Source of the DNA: Pelagibacterium nitratireducens
Lineage (GTDB): Bacteria; Pseudomonadota; Alphaproteobacteria; Rhizobiales; Devosiaceae
DNA length: 64,000 bases
Direction of reading: 5' to 3'
Assembly (NCBI RefSeq): GCF_037044555.1
Contig: NZ_CP146275.1
Location: 3,452,501 to 3,516,500, forward strand
The notes under the pieces are model-generated. The model was not told the DNA's origin, did no database searches, and worked only from the letters and a program-made list of their open reading frames with translations. Position numbers and translations under genes: made by a program. Shown here in pieces: positions 1-8,075 of the stretch (its first letter is position 1; every line of letters begins with the position of its first letter).

Positions 1-197
1 AGACCACCCCAAAAGGTCGTGCCGGCCCTGAACCCTTCATCGCCGAAGCCGCCAATGCCCCAGCCGATTCCGGCCCCGGTTCCAGTCGCCAGAACATAGG
101 CGACCGCCACGCCGAAATAGACAGCCACGCGCAGCAATACAAACGGCAGCGTCTTGAGCATCAGCCCCAAGGCGCGCCCGACCGAGAAATCCCACAT
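1..197 (-). CDS. membrane protein of unknown function, N-terminal part
   Basis: An open frame starts at an ATG (complement of 195-197) and runs off the left edge of the window, so only the first 65 codons are seen. The protein begins MWDFSVGRALGLMLKTLPFV and then has one clear hydrophobic segment (about residues 13-37), followed by a glycine-rich stretch (GTGAGIGWGIGGFGDEG). It looks like the start of an integral membrane protein. I do not recognise the family and assign no function. It is divergent from the response regulator gene that begins at 359, with about 160 bases between them. Confidence 0.6.
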   Translation of the reverse strand, partial: MWDFSVGRALGLMLKTLPFVLLRVAVYFGVAVAYVLATGTGAGIGWGIGGFGDEGFRAGTTFWGG

Positions 198-358
198 GTG
201 CCCTGACTCCGCTTCCGGTTTGATCCGGCCATCACCCTAGTGTGTCGAACTTGGATCGTCCCCGTTCGTTTGCAGGGGGAGCAAGGGTTGGAATTGAACT
301 AGAGTTGGTGTGAACTGATCTTGGGCATGATCCTTTGCCGGCAGGGAGGCTATCGCAA

Positions 359-1444
359 TTGATCGAATCCGCGAGCAGGGTGAAAAAAGCCATCTTGTGC
401 ATCGAAGACGAGGATCACTTGCGACAGGACCTCATCGAGGAGCTGTCGGCCGCGGGGTATGCGGCGTTCGGGGCGTCCGACGGGCGTGAGGCCCTGGCCG
501 TGCTCGAATCAAGAAAGCCTGACCTCATCCTGTGCGATATTTCGATGCCGCACCTCGATGGGTTTACGTTTCTTGATACGGTTCGCGCCAATCGCCCAGA
601 CCTGGCCGATGTGCCGCTGGTCTTTCTGACGGCCCTCGACCAACGCCAATCGGTCATAGCCGGAAAGCTGGCCGGTGCGGACGACTATCTGGTCAAACCC
701 ATCGACTACGATCTCTTGCTCGCCACGATCAAGGCCCGCCTCGGGCAGGTCGAGCGCATGGACCAAAAGGCCGAGCGCAACATTGCGGCGCTGCGCAAGG
801 CCCTGAGCAGTCCGGCAGCGGAGCGGCGTTCGGGAATCGAACGCATCCTCGATATGTTGTCGTTCGGCGTGGTCGTCGCATCTCGGTCCCGGATCACCTT
901 CGTAAATCGGGCGGCCATGGAGATGGAGGATCCCAACGATAGCCTCATCGCCGGCGGGGCGCTTCGGGCCGGCTCGGCGGTGCTCAATACGGAGCTGAAA
1001 GCCCTTGTTGAAACCGCGTGTGCCGCAGCAGCGGGTGGAGAGGACTTTCTTGCGAGCCATTGTGTCTCACGGCAATCGAGCCCGCAGGACCTTCTCTTGA
1101 CCGTCTGTTCTCTTCCCGAACCGGGTCCTCCCGGTTCACCGGAGCACCTTGCCGTCATCTTCATCTCCGACCCCAGCCGTCGGCCGGACGTGTCCAATGT
1201 TGTGTTGGCCGATCTTTTCGGATTGACCCCGACCGAGGCCGAGGTCGCCCGGGCCCTGGCCAGCGGGCGACGGACCGACGAGATCGCCAGAGATATGGCG
1301 ATCTCGGCAACCACTGTGGCGTTTCATCTGCGGAACCTGTTTGACAAGACGGGGACCCGCCGCCAGGCCGATCTTGTCGCACTGATCCTTACCGGCCTTG
1401 CTTCGATCGGCCCGGCCCAAGTGCCCAGCCGAGCAGCCGTCTAA
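359..1444 (+). CDS. response regulator, receiver plus LuxR-type HTH
   Basis: The 361-residue protein has an N-terminal CheY-like receiver (residues 10-130): acidic pair ED near 16-17, phospho-acceptor Asp60 in LILCDISMP, Thr in FLTALD and Lys in YLVKPI. A middle region (about 150-270) has a weak PAS-like look (ITFVNRAAMEME). A C-terminal LuxR/GerE helix-turn-helix contains LTPTEAEVARALASGRRTDEIA. It should bind DNA when phosphorylated. The start is not an ATG: AGGGAGG at 343-349 sits 9 bases before TTG at 359, which I prefer over TTG 335 and GTG 380. No histidine kinase is adjacent. The stop overlaps the start of the secreted-protein gene (TAATG), so the two are translationally coupled. Confidence 0.85.
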   Translation: MIESASRVKKAILCIEDEDHLRQDLIEELSAAGYAAFGASDGREALAVLESRKPDLILCDISMPHLDGFTFLDTVRANRPDLADVPLVFLTALDQRQSVIAGKLAGADDYLVKPIDYDLLLATIKARLGQVERMDQKAERNIAALRKALSSPAAERRSGIERILDMLSFGVVVASRSRITFVNRAAMEMEDPNDSLIAGGALRAGSAVLNTELKALVETACAAAAGGEDFLASHCVSRQSSPQDLLLTVCSLPEPGPPGSPEHLAVIFISDPSRRPDVSNVVLADLFGLTPTEAEVARALASGRRTDEIARDMAISATTVAFHLRNLFDKTGTRRQADLVALILTGLASIGPAQVPSRAAV

Positions 1445-2016
1445 TGGGAGTGTGGCCCAGCATAGCTGCACTTGCCGTGGCGATGGTGGCTCTGCCAGCG
1501 ACGGCAATGGCACAGAACTGGCACAGCGCATACACCGATCTCAATCTGGAGCGTTGCGCGATTGTGCAGCAGGCAAGCCTCTCAACCGATTTTGCCTGCG
1601 CCGGGTGGGACGGTTTCCCCGTTCTGGTGCGATACGGAGAGCATCGGGTCTTTGTTTCCTACGGGTCCGACGCCAGGGACGAGATGGTTTGGCAGCAAAG
1701 TGTGCCGAGCATAAACCAGACGGGAGAAACCCTTGAATGGTTGCTCACTGACGGGCAGCGCCCGGTGGCAACGATCCTGCGCTACTTCATCGACCGCAGC
1801 GAGATCGGGGGGCCTGACGAACAGGTGCTCGTTGTCACCAAGATTGAGCGGGGCAATACCTGCCACCTCGCCTATATCGACGCCCGCCGAAACACCGAGG
1901 CAAACCAAATGGCCCGCGAGACCGCCCGCGACCTTGTCCCCGGTTGGGATTGCGAGACGATGCCGGCGAGGCCTGTCGGCATCATGGGTGTCACCGGCTT
2001 TTCTCAAGCTCGGTGA
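1444..2016 (+). CDS. secreted protein of unknown function
   Basis: The 190-residue protein starts with a signal peptide (hydrophobic core in about 7-22, ending ATAMAQ), so it is exported to the periplasm or envelope. The mature part has four cysteines (in ERCAIV, FACAGWDG, GNTCHLAYI and WDCETM), enough for two disulfides. The cysteine spacing and the sequence CHLAYIDARRNTEANQMA suggest a small, disulfide-stabilised folded domain. I do not recognise the family with certainty. The ATG overlaps the stop codon of the response regulator gene by one base, so the two are expected to share a transcript and perhaps a function such as envelope or stress sensing (inference). Confidence 0.75.
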   Translation: MGVWPSIAALAVAMVALPATAMAQNWHSAYTDLNLERCAIVQQASLSTDFACAGWDGFPVLVRYGEHRVFVSYGSDARDEMVWQQSVPSINQTGETLEWLLTDGQRPVATILRYFIDRSEIGGPDEQVLVVTKIERGNTCHLAYIDARRNTEANQMARETARDLVPGWDCETMPARPVGIMGVTGFSQAR

Positions 2017-2202
2017 TCCGCACACCCGGTTCTCTTTGGCTGCGTGGGCGGGCCTGAATTGGGCCTCTCGTGCTCAAAGGATTTTTTATGCGCACCGCCC
2101 CGATTCTGACGAACCGAAACGTCGATCCTGTACTGCAGGAAAAGAGCGGGACGGCGTCAGATGACTTGTGGAGGAGATTGACCGGTTGCCGGCTTTCAGG
2201 TG

Positions 2203-3177
2203 TCAGTAATGATGGGCAGGCTCAGCCAAGGGACAGTCTTTTGGGTGGTTTGCCCAATTGATTTCCACAGTGGCATGGCCGATGTCGTAGCGTTGGGCGA
2301 GGGTCTTTTTCACGCGCTCTGAAATCGTGCGGTAGTCGGCTCCGGGCTTGAGCGAGACTTCCATGGTCGCGGCGGGCTTGCCCGAGGTGATCGACCAGAC
2401 GTGGACGTGAGAGACATCCTCGATGTCTTGTACCGTTTCGAGCACATGGGCGCGCAGCGCGTCGATCTCGATGTTGCCCGGTGTTCCTTCCATAAGGATT
2501 TGAACGGCATTGCGCAAAAGCGCCCAGGCGGCGCGCAGGATCAGGACCGAGAGCAGTACCGACAGGATCGGATCGATCGGCGTCCAGCCGGTGAAATAGA
2601 TCACCGCCGCTGCAACGATGGCGGCAACCGAGCCCAGCAGATCGCCAAGGACGTGCAGCAGGGCGCCGCGAATGTTGACGTGGTTGGTGTCGCCCTGACG
2701 GAGCATGAAAAAGACGGCAATATTGACCACCAGCCCGAGCACGGCGACCACCATCATGGGCCCGGCCAGAATCGGGTGAGGCATGAACAGGCGCTGGATG
2801 GCCTCGTAGGTGATCCATACAACCAGCGCAAAGAGCGTTATGGCGTTGACGAAACCGGCAAGCACCTCGAGACGCATATAGCCGAAAGTGCGCTTTGAAT
2901 CCGAAAGCTTGCGGCCGAACCTGAACCCCGCCCAGGCGAGCGCCAATGCCGCCGCATCGGTCAGCATGTGCCCGGCATCGGCCACCAGCGCCAATGAGCC
3001 CGACAGGATGCCACCGATCAGTTCAGCCACCATGAAGCCGGCGGTCAAAGCGAATCCGGCAAGGACCACGCGTTCATTATTCTCGCCGACCTGGGGCGCA
3101 TGGCTGTGGTGCCCATCGCCATGGTGATGGCCGGCGTGATCGTGGCTGTGGTTTGCGTCGCTGTGGTTGCTGGTCAT
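2203..3177 (-). CDS. cation diffusion facilitator (Zn/Co/Cd exporter, CzcD/ZitB type)
   Basis: The 324-residue inner-membrane protein has the CDF layout: a His-rich N-terminus (HSHDHAGHHHGDGHHSH, residues 10-27), about six membrane helices, and a C-terminal cytoplasmic metal-binding domain (from about 215, with VHVWSITSGKPAATMEV). Transport-site residues are visible in the helix with LVADAGHMLTD (HxxxD) and in the helix with HVLGDLLGS (HxxxD). Members export Zn2+, Co2+ or Cd2+ in exchange for protons. The exact metal cannot be told from sequence alone. It is divergent from the peptide-transporter operon at 3365. The AT-rich 3178-3364 region between them carries two candidate operators. Confidence 0.92.
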   Translation of the reverse strand: MTSNHSDANHSHDHAGHHHGDGHHSHAPQVGENNERVVLAGFALTAGFMVAELIGGILSGSLALVADAGHMLTDAAALALAWAGFRFGRKLSDSKRTFGYMRLEVLAGFVNAITLFALVVWITYEAIQRLFMPHPILAGPMMVVAVLGLVVNIAVFFMLRQGDTNHVNIRGALLHVLGDLLGSVAAIVAAAVIYFTGWTPIDPILSVLLSVLILRAAWALLRNAVQILMEGTPGNIEIDALRAHVLETVQDIEDVSHVHVWSITSGKPAATMEVSLKPGADYRTISERVKKTLAQRYDIGHATVEINWANHPKDCPLAEPAHHY

Positions 3178-3227
3178 CGCCTGTCAAATTTCCGGTAAGG
3201 TCATTTGTTCCAACATATAAATATATA

Positions 3228-3245
3228 TTCATTTGTAAATATGAA
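3228..3245. promoter_or_regulatory. candidate operator upstream of the CDF exporter
   Basis: TTCATTTGTAAATATGAA is an imperfect 18-bp palindrome (7 of 9 positions match) in an AT-rich stretch about 50 bases upstream of the exporter start. Its AT-rich form and place resemble the sites of ArsR/SmtB or MerR-type metal regulators, but no such regulator gene lies next to it. The regulator is unknown. Confidence 0.3.
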
Positions 3246-3313
3246 ATGCGCCGTCCGCGCCTGAGAATTTCTGAGACTTGACGCGTGGTCAACGCTCTGC
3301 TCTCATAACAGAA

Positions 3314-3346
3314 CAATGATATGTATTACATAACTATGTATCATTG
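3314..3346. promoter_or_regulatory. nested palindrome, candidate operator of the ABC importer operon
   Basis: A perfect 8-bp inverted repeat, CAATGATA (3314-3321) and TATCATTG (3339-3346), encloses a second palindrome, ATGTATTACAT (3321-3331). The site lies 19-51 bases before the ATG at 3365, where a repressor could block initiation. The inner half resembles GntR/FadR-type sites (GT-N3-AC). The operon itself encodes an IclR-type regulator (11949-12743), which is the more economical candidate. Confidence 0.5.
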
Positions 3347-3364
3347 AACAAAGGGAGCATCGTT

Positions 3365-4897
3365 ATGAAGACTTTTCTCAAGGCAGCGGCCATCGCTGCC
3401 CTGGCCGGTATCTCATTGCCAAGTTTTGCGCTCGCGCAGACCGAAGGTGGCACGATCGACGTGGCCACCATTGGCGAGCCGCCAACCCTCGACCCCATGA
3501 CATCGACCGCCGATCTGGTCGGCATCATCACCCAGCACATGTTTGAAACGCTCTATACGTTCGACGCCAACTGGGCCGTTGTGCCGCTGCTGGCGGCGGA
3601 CATGCCCGAGATTTCCGAAGACGGCACGGTCTATACCATCGCGTTGCGCGAAGGCGTGACGTTCCATGACGGCTCGGACATGACCGCCGAGGACGTTGTC
3701 GCATCGCTCGAGCGCTGGCTGCGCATTGCAAGCCGCGGCATGCAGACAGCGGAGACCGTCGAGAGCGTCGAGGCCGTGGACGATTACACAGTGCAGATCA
3801 CGCTGAGCGGGTCCTATGCGCCGCTTTTGTCCCTGTTGTCGCTCAACAATTCGGCGGCCATTGTCATTCCGTCCGAAATCGCCGGCGAAGACGTCATGGA
3901 CGATTTCGTCGGCACCGGCCCCTATCAGTTGGCCGAACGCCGCCCGGATCAATATATCCAGCTTACCCGGTTCGACGACTACGCATCGCGTGACGAAGAG
4001 TCCAATGGCTATGGCGGCGGGCGTCATCAGTATCTCGATGAAATCCGGTTCGTTCCCGTCCCCGATCCCAACACCCGTATCGAGGGCGCTGTTGCGGGTC
4101 AGTTCGATTATGTCGATTCCATCGCCGTGGAAGCCTATGACCGCATCGCTTCTGGCAATACCGAGCCGGTGATGCTGGCCCCCTTCGGCTGGCCGGTGTT
4201 CGTCATGAACACCGCCCAAGGCGTCAATTCCGATATCGCAGTGCGCAAGGCCATCCAGGCGGCGCTTGCGCCGCAGGACATGCTGTTGGCCGCGTTCGGG
4301 TCGGAGGATTTCTTTACCGCCGACGGGGCGATGTATCCTGAAGGCTATGTCTGGCATACCGAGGCGGGCACCGAACCCTACAAGCCCATGGGCGACACGG
4401 AACTGGCCATCGAGCTTCTCGAAGATTCGTCCTATGACGGTTCGCCGCTGCGGATCCTGACCTCGCGCCAGTACGAGTTCCATTACACGATGGCCCAGGT
4501 GGCCGAAGCCTATCTCGAAGCGGCCGGGTTCGATGTGCAACTCGATGTCGTGGAATGGGCAACGCTGACCCAGAGGCGCACCGATCCGGCGCTGTGGGAC
4601 ATCTACATCACCCACTCGCCCTTCCTGCCCGAACCATCGCTGACCGGCATCATGTCGGACTCCTCGCCCGGCTGGTGGGTGTCCGACGCCAAGCATGAAG
4701 CGCTGGGCGCTTTCAACGCCGAGGCCGATCCCGATGCCCGTGTTGAACTCTGGGCGGCGGTGCAGGAAGCGATCTACGAGGAAGTGCCAGCCTTCAAGGT
4801 CGGCAATTTCAATGCGGTTGCTGCCCAATCGCCTGCCCTCGAGGGCATGAACCCGGCGCCATGGCCCTATTTCTGGAACGCCTGGCTCGAACAATAA
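3365..4897 (+). CDS. ABC transporter substrate-binding protein, family 5 (peptide/nickel type)
   Basis: The 510-residue periplasmic protein binds the solute for the importer encoded just downstream. It has a signal peptide (MKTFLKAAAIAALAGISLPS, cleavage after ALAQ) and the SBP family-5 fold: IGEPPTLDPM near the mature N-terminus, then DGTVYTIALREGVTFHDGS, FVGTGPYQL, and a C-terminal lobe ending FWNAWLEQ. Its length is usual for the DppA/OppA family. The start ATG at 3365 has AAGGGAG at 3351-3357; an in-frame TTG at 3344 lacks a site. Family members take up di/oligopeptides, opines, glycosides or nickel. The enzymes in the operon suggest a nitrogen-containing organic solute (inference). Confidence 0.93.
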   Translation: MKTFLKAAAIAALAGISLPSFALAQTEGGTIDVATIGEPPTLDPMTSTADLVGIITQHMFETLYTFDANWAVVPLLAADMPEISEDGTVYTIALREGVTFHDGSDMTAEDVVASLERWLRIASRGMQTAETVESVEAVDDYTVQITLSGSYAPLLSLLSLNNSAAIVIPSEIAGEDVMDDFVGTGPYQLAERRPDQYIQLTRFDDYASRDEESNGYGGGRHQYLDEIRFVPVPDPNTRIEGAVAGQFDYVDSIAVEAYDRIASGNTEPVMLAPFGWPVFVMNTAQGVNSDIAVRKAIQAALAPQDMLLAAFGSEDFFTADGAMYPEGYVWHTEAGTEPYKPMGDTELAIELLEDSSYDGSPLRILTSRQYEFHYTMAQVAEAYLEAAGFDVQLDVVEWATLTQRRTDPALWDIYITHSPFLPEPSLTGIMSDSSPGWWVSDAKHEALGAFNAEADPDARVELWAAVQEAIYEEVPAFKVGNFNAVAAQSPALEGMNPAPWPYFWNAWLEQ

Positions 4898-4902
4898 GCA
4901 AT

Positions 4903-4971
4903 CCTCCCACGGGTGCCGGCTTTGCCTGTCCTCCTGACAAAGGCGGCGCCCGGGGAGATCTCGAAGGGAGG
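4903..4971. repeat. hairpin-forming inverted repeat between SBP and permease genes
   Basis: Inner arms GCCGGCTTTG (4915-4924) and CAAAGGCGGC (4938-4947) pair at 9 of 10 positions. Outer arms CCTCCC (4903-4908) and GGGAGG (4966-4971) pair perfectly. The element lies in the 152-base gap after the SBP stop. It could protect the 3' end of the SBP message or reduce read-through, giving more SBP than permease. No T-tract follows, so it is not a classical terminator. Confidence 0.5.
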
Positions 4972-5049
4972 GACGGCCAGCGATGTCCCATTGCCAGTCC
5001 TTTCCGGCACGGCCATCCTTCCCTTCGCGTCCTTTTTGAAAGTCGTTCC

Positions 5050-5991
5050 ATGCTTGGCGCTGCGCTCAACAGATTGATCGGCATGCTCACGGTGATGGCC
5101 ATCGTCGTGACGATTGTCTTTATTATTGTCCGGGTGACCCCGGGCGATCCGGCCGCGGTCATGCTCGGTCCCGATGCCACTGCAGCCGATGTCGAGGCGC
5201 TGCGCCAACGGCTGGGGCTGGATGGCACGATCCTCGAGCAGTTCATCTCCTATGTCGGAGGCATTTTTCGCGGCGATCTCGGCCAGTCGATCTTTCTCGG
5301 TCAGCCGGTGACAACCGCGCTGTGGATGCGGGCCGAGCCGACCTTTTTCCTCACCATCTTTTCGCTGGCCATCGCAACGGTGATCGCCCTGCCGATCGGG
5401 GTGGCTTCGGCCTATTGGCGCGGTTCGTGGTTCGATCAGGTGATGACCTCGCTTGCCATGTTCGCGGCTTCGGTTCCCAGTTTCTGGCTGGGGCTGATCT
5501 TTATCCAGACCTTCGCGGTGAGCCTTGGCTGGTTTCCGACCTCGGGTTATGGCGGGCCTTATTCGCCGCTGGGCGAGCGGCTCTATCACCTCGTGCTGCC
5601 CGCAACCACGCTGGGGATCGTCTCCTCGGCGCTGATCATGCGCTTTACCCGCGCCTCGATGCTTGACGTGCTCAACGATGATTATGTGCGCACGGCGCGC
5701 TCCAAGGGTATGAGCGAATGGCGGGTTGTGGTCCGTCACGCGCTCAAGAATGCTCTGATCCCCATTCTCACTGTTGTCGGGCTGACGGCGGCGCTGCTGA
5801 TTTCCGGCGCCATCGTCACCGAGACGGTGTTCGCTCTGCCCGGCGTCGGCAATCTGATCGTTTCGGCGGTGTTGCGGCGCGACTATCCGGTCATCCAGGG
5901 GGCGCTGCTGATCGTTGCCGGGCTCTATGTTCTGGTCAATTTCGTTATCGACATGCTCTATCTGCTCGTCGATCCGCGTGTGAGGTATTGA
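5050..5991 (+). CDS. ABC transporter permease, DppB type
   Basis: The 313-residue inner-membrane protein is one half of the importer channel. It has six predicted membrane helices. The first is LIGMLTVMAIVVTIVFIIVR, followed by the DppB hallmark RVTPGDPAAVMLGPDAT. The EAA-type loop that contacts the ATPase is in DDYVRTARSKGMSEWRVVVRHALKNALIPILT. The ATG at 5050 places the first helix at the N-terminus as in the family; the frame is open upstream to 4861 but that overlaps the SBP gene. The stop shares one base with the next permease (TGATG). Confidence 0.93.
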   Translation: MLGAALNRLIGMLTVMAIVVTIVFIIVRVTPGDPAAVMLGPDATAADVEALRQRLGLDGTILEQFISYVGGIFRGDLGQSIFLGQPVTTALWMRAEPTFFLTIFSLAIATVIALPIGVASAYWRGSWFDQVMTSLAMFAASVPSFWLGLIFIQTFAVSLGWFPTSGYGGPYSPLGERLYHLVLPATTLGIVSSALIMRFTRASMLDVLNDDYVRTARSKGMSEWRVVVRHALKNALIPILTVVGLTAALLISGAIVTETVFALPGVGNLIVSAVLRRDYPVIQGALLIVAGLYVLVNFVIDMLYLLVDPRVRY

Positions 5992-6857
5992 TGGCCGCGC
6001 TCGCTTCTCCCGCACAGGGCAAACCACCCAATCTCTTGATCCGCCTTCTGGCGAGACCGACCGCGGCGGCCGGGCTGATCGTCATTACGCTGGTGGTGCT
6101 GGCCGCAATCTTTGCGCCGCTGCTTACGCCCCATAGCCCGAGCCAGCTTTCGATCGTCAACCGGCTGACCGCGCCCAATAGCCAGTTCTGGCTGGGCACG
6201 GACGAATTGGGCCGCGATATCCTGACACGCGTTCTCTATGCCGGGCAGACCTCGCTTTCGGTGGCCTTTTCGGTTGTTATCGTCTCCTCGCTGATCGGCA
6301 TCGTTCTCGGGCTCGTGGCCGGGTTCTTCCGCAAGGCCGACGCGCCGGTCTCGCGGGTGATCGACGCGATGATGGCGTTCCCCGATATCTTATTGGCCAT
6401 TGCGCTGGTCGCGGCGCTGGGCGCTTCGGCGTTCAACGTGGTTCTGGCATTGGGGATCGTTTACGCGCCGCGCATGGCGCGGGTGGTGCGCGCCTCGACG
6501 CTGGTGATCCGCGAGTTGCCCTATGTGGAGGCGGCCCGCGCGCTGGCAGTGCCGACCCCGGTCATTCTCGTGCGGCACGTTCTGCGCAACGTCACCTCGC
6601 CGCTTCTGGTGCAGGGCACGTTCATTTTCGCGCAGGCCATTCTGGCCGAAGCGGGACTGTCGTTTCTCGGCGTTGGGATTTCGCCAGACATCCCGACCTG
6701 GGGGACGATGATTTCGGCTGGCCGCCAGTTCATGAATTCGGCAAGCTGGCTGCTGTTTTATCCGGGCCTTGCCATCGTCGTCACCGTGCTGGCGCTCCAG
6801 CTTCTGGGCGACGGCTTGCGCGACCTCCTCGACCCCCGTCTTGCAAAGGACATCTAA
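5991..6857 (+). CDS. ABC transporter permease, DppC type
   Basis: The 288-residue inner-membrane protein is the second channel subunit. It shows the N-terminal DppC signature: one helix (AAGLIVITLVVLAAIFAPLL), then HSPSQLSIVNRLTAPNSQFWLGTDELGRDILTRVLYAGQTSL. The EAA loop is in LPYVEAARALAVPTPVILVRHVLRNVTSPLLV. The protein ends DGLRDLLDPRL, typical of the family. Its ATG overlaps the stop of the DppB-type gene by one base, so the pair is translationally coupled. The stop abuts the amidohydrolase ATG at 6858 with no gap, tying the hydrolase to the importer. Confidence 0.93.
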   Translation: MAALASPAQGKPPNLLIRLLARPTAAAGLIVITLVVLAAIFAPLLTPHSPSQLSIVNRLTAPNSQFWLGTDELGRDILTRVLYAGQTSLSVAFSVVIVSSLIGIVLGLVAGFFRKADAPVSRVIDAMMAFPDILLAIALVAALGASAFNVVLALGIVYAPRMARVVRASTLVIRELPYVEAARALAVPTPVILVRHVLRNVTSPLLVQGTFIFAQAILAEAGLSFLGVGISPDIPTWGTMISAGRQFMNSASWLLFYPGLAIVVTVLALQLLGDGLRDLLDPRLAKDI

Positions 6858-8075
6858 ATGATCGGCAACCAGTTTTCTCTCGCCGAAAAGCCGCTTCTGA
6901 TCCGCAATGCAAAGCCTGTCGGGTTCGCCAGCGTCAAGGCCCCGGTACTCGATATTCTTGTCGGCACAGACGGAAAGATCATCGAGACAGGAACAACCAT
7001 TGCCGTGCCCGACGATGCCGAAATCCTCGATGCCGGGGGCAGTTATCTTTCGGCGGGCTGGACCGATATCCATACCCATATCTGGTATGGCGGCACCGAT
7101 ATTTCGCTTAGGCCCGAACAATGCGGCGCGCGGCACGGAGTGACCACGATGGTCGATGCCGGGTCGGCGGGCGAAGCCAATTTTCATGGCCTGCGCGAAT
7201 TGATGATCGAGCCGGCCCTCGAAAATGTCTATGCGTTCTTGAATATCGGCTCGATCGGTCTTGTGGCCTGCAACCGGGTGACCGAGCTTCAGGACATGCG
7301 CTCGATCGATATCGACCGGATCGCGGCGACCGTCGAGGCCAATCGCGACGTGATCGTTGGGCTCAAGGTGCGGGCCAGCGCGGTGATTTCCGGTGGCTGG
7401 GATCTGGTGCCGGTCAAGCTGGCCAAAAAGCTCGGCCGGGTGCTCAAGCTGCCGATCATGGTGCATGTGGGCGAACCGCCCCCGCTTTACGATGACATTC
7501 TTTCGCTGCTGACCGAAGGCGACATCGTCACCCACTGTTTCAACGGCAAGGTGGGTGGATCGATCCTCGAGGACGACGATCTTTACGCTCTCGTCGAGGA
7601 TGCCGCTGCGCGCGGTGTGGTGCTCGATGTCGGACATGGGGGGGCGTCGTTTTCGTTCGAGGTGGCCAAGGCGGCGCTGGAAAAGAACATGCTGCCCCAA
7701 ACCATTTCGACCGATCTGCACAACCGCTCAATGGATGGCGCGGTCTGGGACATGGGCACCACGATGTCCAAACTGCTCTCGCTGGGCATGGGGTTCGAAC
7801 AGGTGATTCACGCGGCGACCATCGCCCCGCGCAAGGCGATCAGGCGCGATTACACCGACCTTCTGGCCAAAGGCAAACCGGCGGAATTTACGATATTCGA
7901 TCTCGAAAAGAGCGACATCGAGGTCAAGGATTCCAAGGGCATCACGTCGACGCTGCACGAGATTTTCGAGCCACGTCATGCCATCCTTGGGGCGCGGGCC
8001 ATCGCCGCGCATCGCTACCAACCGGCGCCGGGCACCCAGCTTGCCAACTGCCCTCATTGCGGGTGGGCGCTATGA
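6858..8075 (+). CDS. metal-dependent amidohydrolase / deacetylase family
   Basis: The 405-residue protein belongs to the amidohydrolase superfamily (dihydroorotase/deacetylase-like branch with a carboxylated lysine). Expected metal ligands are visible: His72 and His74 in DIHTHIW, Lys170 in GLKVRA, His203 in MVHVGEPP, His226 in THCFNG and Asp286 in STDLHN. It should hydrolyse a C-N bond of an amide, acylamino or cyclic imide. It sits between the permease and ATPase genes of an ABC importer, so it probably acts on the imported compound in the cytoplasm. Relatives are often encoded next to SelA-like PLP enzymes, as here (10682). The substrate is not known. Confidence 0.85.
   Translation: MIGNQFSLAEKPLLIRNAKPVGFASVKAPVLDILVGTDGKIIETGTTIAVPDDAEILDAGGSYLSAGWTDIHTHIWYGGTDISLRPEQCGARHGVTTMVDAGSAGEANFHGLRELMIEPALENVYAFLNIGSIGLVACNRVTELQDMRSIDIDRIAATVEANRDVIVGLKVRASAVISGGWDLVPVKLAKKLGRVLKLPIMVHVGEPPPLYDDILSLLTEGDIVTHCFNGKVGGSILEDDDLYALVEDAAARGVVLDVGHGGASFSFEVAKAALEKNMLPQTISTDLHNRSMDGAVWDMGTTMSKLLSLGMGFEQVIHAATIAPRKAIRRDYTDLLAKGKPAEFTIFDLEKSDIEVKDSKGITSTLHEIFEPRHAILGARAIAAHRYQPAPGTQLANCPHCGWAL

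Noticed and set aside
2088..2261. Small frame (MRTAPILTNRNV...) with AAAGGA upstream, ending inside the CDF gene
   Set aside because: It overlaps the 3' end of the CDF gene on the other strand, shows no recognisable motif and fits chance. It stays possible at low odds.
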